Assembly: GCA_047619485.1 (NCBI GenBank)
Contig: JBLHKE010000242.1
Location: forward strand, 1-10,179
Origin: JBLHKE01 sp047619485
Lineage (GTDB): Bacteria; Verrucomicrobiota; Verrucomicrobiia; Verrucomicrobiales; DEV007
Length of the DNA stretch: 10,179 nt
Direction of reading: 5' to 3'
Below the pieces are notes generated by a model that had not been told where the DNA came from, searched no databases, and worked only from the letters and a program-made list of their open reading frames with translations. Position 1 is the stretch's first letter, and each line of letters opens with the position of its first letter. Positions 1 to 6,523 of the stretch are shown piece by piece. A program made the translations under genes and the position numbers.

Positions 1-167
1 TCGACAGCTGCAAGCGCAACGACCTCAATCCCGAAGACTACTTAGCGGAAGTGATCGAAAGGTTGCCCGAGAACGCGAACGCCGAACAGGCTGCCGAGCT
101 AACCCCAGCCCGAATAGCAGCAGCCCGAATAGCAGCAGCCCGCCGCGTAGCCGAGGAAGCGGCATAG
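1..167 (+). CDS. IS66-family transposase, C-terminal end (partial)
   Basis: The reading frame enters from the left edge (first full codon at 3) and stops at TAG 165-167. The visible peptide begins DSCKRNDLNPEDYLAEVIER and continues with LPENANAEQAAELTP. This matches the usual C-terminus of IS66-family transposases, where a (S/A)C+R...P..YL..VL.RLP segment follows the DDE catalytic domain. The catalytic core lies outside the window, so activity cannot be judged. The last 20 or so residues are an alanine/arginine-rich tail (ARIAAARIAAARRVAEEAA) made by a 15-bp tandem duplication. The gene runs toward the operon but on the opposite strand, and the element's right end seems to follow about 30 bp after the stop. 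The family call rests on motif recall, not on a search. Confidence 0.72.
   Translation, partial: DSCKRNDLNPEDYLAEVIERLPENANAEQAAELTPARIAAARIAAARRVAEEAA
106..142 (+). repeat. 15-bp tandem repeat in the transposase tail
   Basis: CAGCCCGAATAGCAG occurs at 106-120 and again, identical, at 121-135. A third partial copy (CAGCCCG) follows at 136-142. The unit is five codons long, so it keeps frame and simply repeats the alanine-rich tail. It looks like a replication-slippage expansion in a non-essential tail. Confidence 0.9.
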
Positions 168-261
168 GTCAATCAGGTCAATTATAAGGCGCTTACTGAT
201 TTCCTACTACGGCGTCGACCCTTATGGTCAAAAAACGTCCTGACAAGCACAATTGATTCAA

Positions 262-279
262 GGGCACCTCCGGAAACCT
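262..279 (+). repeat. Left terminal inverted repeat of the MITE
   Basis: This 18-bp end, GGGCACCTCCGGAAACCT, pairs with 403-420. The one difference is at position 12 (G here, A in the right arm's complement). It is preceded by the TCAA duplication at 258-261. Confidence 0.85.
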
Positions 280-402
280 GCTGTGGAAATGGGGCGCAGA
301 GAAAATTCCCGCTGGCGAGGCGATAAACGCTAAGCTATCTGGTGATAGTGGGCGCTTTAGCAACGAAGATAGCGGGGATTTTATCAAGCTCCAGCCCGCA
401 TG

Positions 403-420
403 AGGTTTTCGGAGGTGCCC
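403..420 (-). repeat. Right terminal inverted repeat of the MITE
   Basis: Read on the minus strand this is GGGCACCTCCGAAAACCT, matching the left arm at 17 of 18 positions. It is followed on the plus strand by TCAA at 421-424. Confidence 0.85.
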
Positions 421-446
421 TCAATGCTTGTGCATGGAAACGCGGG

Positions 447-2450
447 CTATTCCTCGGATCCAGCGAAAGAGAGGGATTCGTCTAGCCAGATATCCATGCG
501 CAGGACGGAGCGGCGTTGTTTGGTGGCGGCTCTTTCGGATTTTCGCTGCGCTCTGGCAATAGCGGCGGCAAATAGTGTTTCTCGTCCCTTGCCCTCCCAG
601 CCGGGGTTCGACATGACCCGCAGGGTTTTTCTCTCGATCTCTGAGAGGTGCTTGACGATGAGTTCGTCTTCCACGCTGACGAAGGCTTGGCAGCTTCCGG
701 AATCTCCCTGGCGTGCGCTGCGGCCGAAGAGTTGGCGGTCGATGCGTTGCGATTCGTGACGCTCGAGCGCAACCACGTGGAGGCCGCCGAGCTCAGCGAC
801 TCCGGTGCCGAGGACGATGTCAGTCCCACGGCCGGCCATGTTGGTAGCGATGGTGATCGAGTGCTGTCTGCCAGCCTCGCTGATAATGGTCGCCTCCTCC
901 CTGAGTCGGCCAGCGTTGAGCACTTTGCACCGCAGCCCTTGTCCGATGAGCATCGATGCCAGTTTCTCGCTGTCGGCGACGCTGCGTGTGCCGACGAGGA
1001 TCGGACGGCCGGAGGCGTTGATCCGCCTGACATCAGCGACCAGCGCCTGCCATTTGCTATCGGAAGTCGCGAAGATCCGATCCGGCATCTCCTCGCGGAT
1101 GCACGGTCGGTTGGTCGGTATCGAGAGGAACGGCAAGTTGTAGATCTGCCAGAGTTCGGTGGCTCCCTCCCTGACGGTGCCGGACATCCCGGATAGCCGG
1201 TAGTAGTAACGGAAAAACCGCTGGAAGCTGCGCCGGGCGATCGTCTCGGCGGGGTCGGAGATCTCCAAGTGCTCCTTGGCTTCAACCGCCTGGTGGATCC
1301 CCTTCTGCCACGAACGCATCGGCATCGGGCGACCGGTGAACTCGTCGACGATGACCACTTTGCCGTCGTCGATAAGATATTGCTTGCCCCTGCTGTAGAA
1401 CTCGCGCGCCAGAAGAGCCTTTTCGATCAGTTCCTCGCAGCGGCCCGGGCTGCGCCACAGGCCGGAGAATTTGGTCGCGACCGCGTCGATGAGCTCGGTG
1501 CCGCGGCGGGTGAACTCGATCTCCTTGTAGCGCATGACGGTGCGGTAGTGGGGACCGTTTTCAAAATCTGAGATGATCTCTGTCGCCTGGATGCTGGCAT
1601 CGACCAGCGCCTGGTTGGTGCGCTGTCTGGAGATGATGAGCGGGGTGGCTGCCTCATCGATGAGCACGCTGTCTGCCTCATCGACGATGGCAGTGTCGAG
1701 GCCACGCAGGGTGAACGGGTTGCCGGGAGTCGCGCTGCCGCCTTTTAGAAGATGGCGGATGAGCCGACGCGACGGGTGCTGGATCAGCCCTGCTTGCAGG
1801 CGGTCGCGGAGGAAATCGGCGAGCACCTCCTTGGCGGTGGCGTAGGTGATCTCGGCGGCGTAGCCATCCTGTCGCTCGCGCGGATCCATCCCGCCGGTGA
1901 CGGCGCCGACCTCGATGCCGCAGTCGTTGTAGAATGGCGCGAGCCACTTGGAGTCGCGCTGGACGAGGTAGTCGTTGACGGTGATGATGTGGCACGGGCG
2001 GTTGGTCCAGCCCGTGAGCACGGCGGCCAGCGCGGCGGTCAGGGTTTTCCCCTCGCCTGTCGCCATCTCCGCGAGGTAGCCGCGATGCAGCGCCAGTGCC
2101 CCCGCGAGCTGCACCTTGTAGGCGCGCAAGCCGAGCTTGCGACTGGCGGTTTCGCGCAGCACACCGAGCGCTGTGTTGATCAGCTCGTGGTCGTCATCGA
2201 TGTGACGTCGGCGGCGGAACTCATCGCGCAATTCAAAGATCTGATGGCGCAACTGCGGGGTGGTGAGGTCATGCCATTCACCCGCGCGCCGGTCAATTTC
2301 ATCTGCCTGCGCTAGGATCTTGGTCACGAATTGTTGGCGGCGGCGAAAAACGCCGTAGAGACTGCTGAGCCCCACGTCGAGGCCGCGCCGGAGGGGCGGT
2401 GGGCTGCGGAAGCGCGCGTGCGCGAATGTCTGGCTCGGCGTGCTCACCAC
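447..2450 (-). CDS. Short SecA-like ATPase (translocase motor lacking the C-terminal regions)
   Basis: A 667-residue cytosolic SecA-type DEAD motor. Visible in order: Q-motif-like YKVQLAGA (about 111-118); Walker A MATGEGKT (129-136); ITYATAKEVLADFLRDRL (201-218); Walker B IVDEADSVLIDEAATPLIIS (255-274), with DEAD in place of SecA's usual DEVD; a crosslinking-domain region shorter than normal (only about 112 residues from Walker B to VDEFTGR at 368-374); SGMSGT (420-425); PTNRP (445-449); TNMAGRGTDIVLG (536-548); ERHESQRIDRQLFGRSARQGD (563-583), keeping arginines 577 and 580. It stops about 70 residues after the VEDEL segment, inside what would be the long scaffold helix. The helical wing, two-helix finger and zinc-binding tail of housekeeping SecA (about 840-900 residues) are therefore absent. 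The start is GTG at 2450-2448. A second GTG at 2447-2445 would give a GTGA overlap with the upstream stop. No clear Shine-Dalgarno is seen, suggesting translational coupling. The motor should be catalytically intact; its partner and substrate are unknown. Confidence 0.88.
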   Translation of the reverse strand: MVSTPSQTFAHARFRSPPPLRRGLDVGLSSLYGVFRRRQQFVTKILAQADEIDRRAGEWHDLTTPQLRHQIFELRDEFRRRRHIDDDHELINTALGVLRETASRKLGLRAYKVQLAGALALHRGYLAEMATGEGKTLTAALAAVLTGWTNRPCHIITVNDYLVQRDSKWLAPFYNDCGIEVGAVTGGMDPRERQDGYAAEITYATAKEVLADFLRDRLQAGLIQHPSRRLIRHLLKGGSATPGNPFTLRGLDTAIVDEADSVLIDEAATPLIISRQRTNQALVDASIQATEIISDFENGPHYRTVMRYKEIEFTRRGTELIDAVATKFSGLWRSPGRCEELIEKALLAREFYSRGKQYLIDDGKVVIVDEFTGRPMPMRSWQKGIHQAVEAKEHLEISDPAETIARRSFQRFFRYYYRLSGMSGTVREGATELWQIYNLPFLSIPTNRPCIREEMPDRIFATSDSKWQALVADVRRINASGRPILVGTRSVADSEKLASMLIGQGLRCKVLNAGRLREEATIISEAGRQHSITIATNMAGRGTDIVLGTGVAELGGLHVVALERHESQRIDRQLFGRSARQGDSGSCQAFVSVEDELIVKHLSEIERKTLRVMSNPGWEGKGRETLFAAAIARAQRKSERAATKQRRSVLRMDIWLDESLSFAGSEE

Positions 2451-4600
2451 TTGTAGCGCTTTTGCAATAACTGCCGCAAGCTCCGCACCCAGCGCGGCAG
2501 CAATGGCTGTGAGCCGATGTGGAAGCGAATCTTTCCAGAGCGGCCATGGAAAAGCGTCAAGCCATCGCGCGTGACGATCTCCGCGTGGACTTCGAAGAAT
2601 GGCTCCGCGGCAACCCTCCCCTCCGGATCCGTGACATCGGTCTGGATCTCACCGCCAGCGAGCCAACCGAGAACCGGCGACGCCAACATCCTCTGCTCGC
2701 CAGGGATGATGTTGAGACTACCGATTGGCAGAACCTCGTCGGCACGGCCGCGCAGGCGGATGTCGGCGTCCGGCACCCGCATCGCGAACAGCCGGTCGAC
2801 TTCGGATTGCACCACGGTCGCCGTGAATTCGTAATCAGATGGGTCGATCACCATCCCGATCGCAGTGCCGCGCGTCAACCACCTGCCGACCGAGTCGCCG
2901 ATGCCCGGGGCGATCCAGATCCCTGGCTGCCCGGCGCGCACGGTCAGGTGATCGATGTCGGAGCGCGCGCGCGCGACGCGTTTCGCAGCAGCGGACTGGG
3001 CCGAGCGCAAGGCTGCCAGATCGGCGGTCTCGCGCTGCATCGCCCGTAGCAAGCGCGCTTCGAGCTCGGAGTATTTCGCCTCTGCAGCGGCGAGTTCAAA
3101 GGCGAGCTCGGAGTTCTCCAACCTGACGATCGGCTGTCCCGGGACGACCAGGTCGCCATCGCTGACGAGGAGTTCGGCGATGGTTCCGGGGACGGCGACG
3201 GCGAGCTGTGAGCGATCGACCGCCTGGACGATCCCCGGCGCGCGGAAGTGGCTTGGGAAAGGGACGAACTGAAAGAAAGCGAAGATCCCCCCGAAGAACA
3301 AGAAGGTGGCGCAGATGGCGCGCGTGCGGTTGCGGTCGAGCTCGGAGCTGGAGGCGAGGTAGACGACGAACTTGCTGAGCGGGACGACGATCCAACCGGT
3401 GATGCAGACGACCGCCATGATGAGGCCGAGGATGAGAAAGCGGTCGGCAACGAACAGGATGATCCCGGCGAAGACGACGATGCGATAGATGTTGCTGAGG
3501 ATACCGAACAGCCCGATCCAGGTGGCTTGGCGGCGTCCTTGGGTGGGGCGGCGCAGGTGCTTGAGGCCGAACACGAGGCGTTTGAAAACGTACTTCAGCT
3601 GTTGCGCGGCGCGCTGATGGAGGTTGGGGATCTCGAGGAGATCGGAGAGGATGTAGTAGCCGTCGAAGCGCAGCAGCGGGTTCACGTTGAACAGGATCGT
3701 CGAAACCGAGGCCACGAAGATCATGTTGTAGGCGAGGTTGTGCAGCGTTCCGGATCCGGTGTTCGCCCAGATGAACACGGCGATCGCGGCGACGAAGATC
3801 TCCACGATCATACCGGCCGCGCCAACCTGGACACGCCGCCACTTACTGCGGAACCCCCAGCTCGACGAGGCGTCCATGTACGGGATCGGGCTGAAAATGA
3901 GCAGCATGATCCCCATCACGTGCACCTCCCCACCATACTTTCGACAGCAGTAAGCGTGGCCGAATTCGTGCAGCGTCTTGGTCACGGCCATGGCGATGTA
4001 GAGCATCAAGAGGTTGCCTGGCGCGAGCACCGACTGCCCCTGGTCGAGCAGCGCCGGGAAGTTATCGATGGCGACCTTGAACGCCAGGCCGACCACCAGC
4101 AGCCAGATGATCACACCGAGCTTGCCGACCAGCCAGCCGACGAACGGCATCGTCCGCACCAGGAAGCGGTCGGGGTTCAGCAGCGGGAAGCGCATGAACA
4201 TGATGTTGGTGAAGCGCGCCTTGACCTCCTTGGTGCGGCGCTTCTTGAAGCGCTCGAACAGCTGTCGGGCGTCGTTGGCGACGTCGTACTCGAGCAGGTT
4301 CGCATGGTAGAGCTGGGCGAGCAGCCGGATCACCTCCTCCTGGCCGGGCGCCTCTTCGGGAAATATCTCGAGGCATTCCTCCCAGACCTCTTCGACCGTG
4401 CGGTTGCGGGACAGCCGCGCCACGAACTCGTAGGCCACCGGGCGCAGCCGGAAGAACTGGTTGTTGAACTGGTTCTCGATGACGAACCAGCGCTCGCCAC
4501 GGTAGCTCTGGCGGCGCGCGCTGACACCTGTACGCAGGCGGATATTCTGATCCGCTACACGATACCAGGATTCGCTAAAGGCTGTTTCACTTCTTGCCAT
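2444..4600 (-). CDS. PqqD-like / M50 metalloprotease / HlyD-like fusion membrane protein
   Basis: A 718-residue polytopic inner-membrane protein with three modules. Residues about 35-108 look like a PqqD-type domain (FFRLRPVAYEFVARL...RTVEEVWEECLEIF...EEVIRLLAQLYHANLLEYD), a fold used elsewhere to bind peptide substrates. Residues about 150-446 form a membrane core of roughly eight hydrophobic segments. It carries zinc-protease motif HEFGH (211-215) and a downstream NPLLRFDGYY (307-316) supplying the conserved aspartate of the M50/site-2-protease class, so the active site looks intact. Residues about 455-580 form two lipoyl-like halves around a short coiled coil, followed by a beta-barrel-like region to about 690, as in HlyD-type adaptors. 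The whole resembles proteins annotated as putative peptide zinc metalloproteases. ATG at 4600-4598 lies 6 nt after the upstream stop, and its end overlaps the SecA-like gene. Inferred role: binding, and possibly cleaving, the exported substrate. Confidence 0.87.
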   Translation of the reverse strand: MARSETAFSESWYRVADQNIRLRTGVSARRQSYRGERWFVIENQFNNQFFRLRPVAYEFVARLSRNRTVEEVWEECLEIFPEEAPGQEEVIRLLAQLYHANLLEYDVANDARQLFERFKKRRTKEVKARFTNIMFMRFPLLNPDRFLVRTMPFVGWLVGKLGVIIWLLVVGLAFKVAIDNFPALLDQGQSVLAPGNLLMLYIAMAVTKTLHEFGHAYCCRKYGGEVHVMGIMLLIFSPIPYMDASSSWGFRSKWRRVQVGAAGMIVEIFVAAIAVFIWANTGSGTLHNLAYNMIFVASVSTILFNVNPLLRFDGYYILSDLLEIPNLHQRAAQQLKYVFKRLVFGLKHLRRPTQGRRQATWIGLFGILSNIYRIVVFAGIILFVADRFLILGLIMAVVCITGWIVVPLSKFVVYLASSSELDRNRTRAICATFLFFGGIFAFFQFVPFPSHFRAPGIVQAVDRSQLAVAVPGTIAELLVSDGDLVVPGQPIVRLENSELAFELAAAEAKYSELEARLLRAMQRETADLAALRSAQSAAAKRVARARSDIDHLTVRAGQPGIWIAPGIGDSVGRWLTRGTAIGMVIDPSDYEFTATVVQSEVDRLFAMRVPDADIRLRGRADEVLPIGSLNIIPGEQRMLASPVLGWLAGGEIQTDVTDPEGRVAAEPFFEVHAEIVTRDGLTLFHGRSGKIRFHIGSQPLLPRWVRSLRQLLQKRYKW

Positions 4601-4606
4601 GCCTTG

Positions 4607-6523
4607 TTACCACCAGAAGTAGAGACGTAAGAAATCGGAGGTGCGGTGCGTCAGCACCCAGCCGAGGCTCCTCTTCTCGACGGACAATTTACACACCCCG
4701 CTCATGCCGGGCTTCCACCAGTCGGGCTGCTCGCCGACAAACCCGGCGTGGACGAGAAAGACGTTGCCATCCTTGCCCGGGGTCGCTGCCGGGACGATCT
4801 GGGTGATGCGGATCGGGTACTTCAATTTCGGCTGGCTGACAAAAGCGAGTTCCCCGCCGTCACGATCGAGGATCTCGTGGATGTCGCGCTCGTCGACCTC
4901 GGCCTCGATGTACAGCGACGAGGTCTGCGCCAGCTTGAACAGCACCTCTCCCTGTTTGACCGGAGCTCCGACACGCTCGCGCTGGTCGCCCTCGACGACG
5001 ATCGACGCAAACGGCGCCTTGACGACGGTCTGCCCGAGCCGGTGCTGCGCCAGGTCAAGCCGCGCCTGCGCCTGCGCGGCGAGGGATTCTGCAATGCGCA
5101 GAGCAGAGAGCTCACCCGCACCACGGGACTTCTGCACCTCGCTACGATAGCGCGCGACGTCCGCCTCGGCCGAGGCTCGCTCTAGCTCGAGATCCTCATC
5201 CTTGAGGGTCAAGATCGTTGCGCCGGCAGCGAGTTGGTCGCCGGAACGCACACTGACCGAATCGATGTAACCATCGAACGGGGCCGACACGAAGTTGACC
5301 TCGTCGCTCTTCAGAATGAAGTTCGCCTCAACCCGGTAGTCGACCTGCCAGAAGATGAGGACGGCGACCAGACCCACCAGGAACAGCGCGATAAGTTTTG
5401 CCCAGGTGTGCTCCGCCCCGACGAGCTTCGCGCACAGCTGCTTCGACTTGGAGGCCGCGCGCGCGCCAATCCAGCGGTCGCGGCTCTGCAAGTCGGCGAT
5501 CCGGCGCGCTGCCACGTCACAGGCGAGGCGCAGTTGCGCCGCCTCTTGCTCACCGAAGGGGCTCGAACTGCGCTCGCAGGTGATCGCGCCGACCGGCTCG
5601 TCATCGACGCGCAGCGGCAACGAGATAAGGCTGACAGCCCCCTGGTTTTTCGCGAATCGTTCGTGGTCTTTGGCGACAGTCGCCGCATCGGGTTGCGCCG
5701 GCCAAGTGATCTCGTCATCCTGGTCGAAGGCCTCGTCCATCGCGGCTTCGAGCAGCTGTGCGGCCTCCATCTGGCGGTCGAATTTCTCGGTGCGGCTGAT
5801 GGCGCGCAGGCGCATGAAGCCCTTCTCCATCCAGCCAAGGCTGACACGGTCGCACTCGAACTGGGCGGCGATCCCGTTGCAGAATGCCAGCGAACAGGCG
5901 ACGAATTTTTCCTCGTCATTGATGAGGATGCTGACATCGAGGGCGGTCGCCAGGCGTGCCGCATCGAACCCGGCCGTCCGCGCTGCTTGGTTCATCTGGT
6001 AGGTGGCTGGCGTGTCGCTGGCAAGCTCCGCGCGCAGCAACACCTCTCTGGCCGCACCGGGATCGAGGGCTGGCACGATAGCGGTGATGAGGCACTCGGT
6101 GCCTGCTTCATAGAGCTTGGGCTTGAAGGTAATCACCGAGCAATCGCCCAGCCCCCCTGGGACGTCGGCGCCCGCCTCATCCGCTAACACTTGTGCAATA
6201 GGCACGGCTGCGGCGCAGCGTTCGCCGAGGCTCTCGGCGAGTTGTTCGATGGCGACGTCCAGGCGGCGCGCCTGCGTCGGATCGACCGTGTGCTCCGGAT
6301 CCCCCCACTCGGAGACCTTTTTCCACGCCGCTTCGGTTTCGTTCGGCGCTTTCGCCCGGATGAATAGCGAGACGCGCCTTGCGGCGAGCAGCCGTGCCAG
6401 GGCCTTGAGGTAGCGCGGCCAGAACTCTTTCGGTGAGCCCGGGAACCTGATCAGTTCTGCCAGGTCGTCGAGCGCCTCTCGGAGCGCGGCTCCCCGCTGC
6501 TCTTCTATATCGCGTCGCTGCAC
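4607..6523 (-). CDS. GAF-domain protein fused to an HlyD-type adaptor
   Basis: A 638-residue protein. Residues about 190-345 form a GAF domain (conserved features include FVACSLAFCNGIAAQFECDR, RVSLGWMEKG and SLPLRVDDEPVGAITCERSS). Residues 20-160 look like a second, divergent GAF-like unit. A single membrane helix (about 374-393, LIALFLVGLVAVLIFW) puts the GAF part in the cytosol and the rest in the periplasm. Beyond it are a lipoyl half (about 408-440), a coiled-coil hairpin of about 55 residues (442-498), the second lipoyl half (TVVKAPFASIVVEGD, 499-513) and a beta-barrel region (from about 536). It starts at GTG 6523-6521, overlapping the upstream TAG by one base (TAGTG), with a strong GAGGGGGG ribosome site at 6540-6533. 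Known family roles are ligand sensing (GAF) and pump-to-TolC bridging (HlyD). Coupling of the two is inferred. No pump or histidine kinase domain is present. Confidence 0.87.
   Translation of the reverse strand: MQRRDIEEQRGAALREALDDLAELIRFPGSPKEFWPRYLKALARLLAARRVSLFIRAKAPNETEAAWKKVSEWGDPEHTVDPTQARRLDVAIEQLAESLGERCAAAVPIAQVLADEAGADVPGGLGDCSVITFKPKLYEAGTECLITAIVPALDPGAAREVLLRAELASDTPATYQMNQAARTAGFDAARLATALDVSILINDEEKFVACSLAFCNGIAAQFECDRVSLGWMEKGFMRLRAISRTEKFDRQMEAAQLLEAAMDEAFDQDDEITWPAQPDAATVAKDHERFAKNQGAVSLISLPLRVDDEPVGAITCERSSSPFGEQEAAQLRLACDVAARRIADLQSRDRWIGARAASKSKQLCAKLVGAEHTWAKLIALFLVGLVAVLIFWQVDYRVEANFILKSDEVNFVSAPFDGYIDSVSVRSGDQLAAGATILTLKDEDLELERASAEADVARYRSEVQKSRGAGELSALRIAESLAAQAQARLDLAQHRLGQTVVKAPFASIVVEGDQRERVGAPVKQGEVLFKLAQTSSLYIEAEVDERDIHEILDRDGGELAFVSQPKLKYPIRITQIVPAATPGKDGNVFLVHAGFVGEQPDWWKPGMSGVCKLSVEKRSLGWVLTHRTSDFLRLYFWW

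Larger units (their letters stand above)
1..196 (+). mobile_element. IS66-family element, right end
   Basis: About 30 bp after the transposase stop the sequence reads AAGGCGCTTAC, ending at 196. IS66-family elements typically end in GTAAGCG-type inverted repeats, so GCGCTTAC at 189-196 is a good candidate for the right terminus. If so, TGATTTCC (197-204) would be one copy of the family's usual 8-bp target duplication. The left end and the partner copy lie outside the window, so the boundary is inferred. Confidence 0.55.
262..420. mobile_element. MITE-like non-autonomous element with TCAA target duplication
   Basis: The left end reads GGGCACCTCCGGAAACCT (262-279). The reverse complement of the right end (403-420) reads GGGCACCTCCGAAAACCT: 17 of 18 bases match and weaker similarity continues a few bases inward. 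The element is directly flanked by TCAA at 258-261 and TCAA at 421-424, a 4-bp direct repeat as left by a transposition. At 159 bp it cannot encode a transposase. It does contain one stop-free frame (257-403 on plus, ending in TGA within the right end) with no start codon, possibly the relic of a parental transposase terminus. The ends resemble in style those of some IS5-superfamily elements, but I cannot name the parent. Confidence 0.8.
230..433 (-). terminator. Putative operon terminator hairpin split by the MITE
   Basis: Removing the MITE and one TCAA copy joins 242-261 to 425-437 and restores an imperfect palindrome. ACAAGCA (243-249) pairs with TGCTTGT (425-431), with an alternative register of GCACAA (247-252) with TTGTGC (428-433). 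The centre is TTGATTCAA. On the minus strand this hairpin would lie just downstream of the SecA-like gene's stop (447) and be followed 7 nt later by a run of six T (235-230). That resembles an intrinsic terminator, though the stem is AT-rich and the T-run is short and displaced. With the MITE present the transcript could still form a much longer interrupted stem through the MITE's own inverted ends. Confidence 0.35.

Noticed and set aside
106..142. Short direct repeats as a possible CRISPR array
   Set aside because: The copies are contiguous without spacers, are only 15 bp, and lie in frame within the transposase tail.
193..387. 64-codon minus-strand frame downstream of the operon
   Set aside because: It crosses the MITE boundary and the presumed terminator arm, and shows no motif or ribosome site.
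224..403. Possible small gene (MVKKRPDKHN, in-frame TGA, then FKGTSGNLLWKWGAE...) on the plus strand
   Set aside because: The frame is interrupted by TGA at 254-256. The second part begins at the MITE edge, so the two halves come from different sequences and are joined only by the insertion. No ribosome site is present.
482..1285. 267-codon frame on the minus strand inside the SecA-like gene
   Set aside because: It is an alternative-frame shadow (S, R, P rich) of the SecA-like coding sequence, whose own frame has all the motifs.
447..2450. Calling the SecA-like gene the housekeeping secA
   Set aside because: The absence of the helical wing, two-helix finger and zinc tail, the DEAD instead of DEVD, and the export-operon context argue against the essential translocase.
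3248..4630. 460-codon open frame on the plus strand opposite the M50 gene
   Set aside because: It is antisense to a gene with clear motifs. Its composition (D, E, H, R, G, V rich, no domain pattern) is what high-GC third positions give on the opposite strand.
5234..6187. 317-codon open frame on the plus strand opposite the GAF-HlyD gene
   Set aside because: It is an antisense shadow of a well-supported gene, with no recognisable motif, signal or ribosome site.
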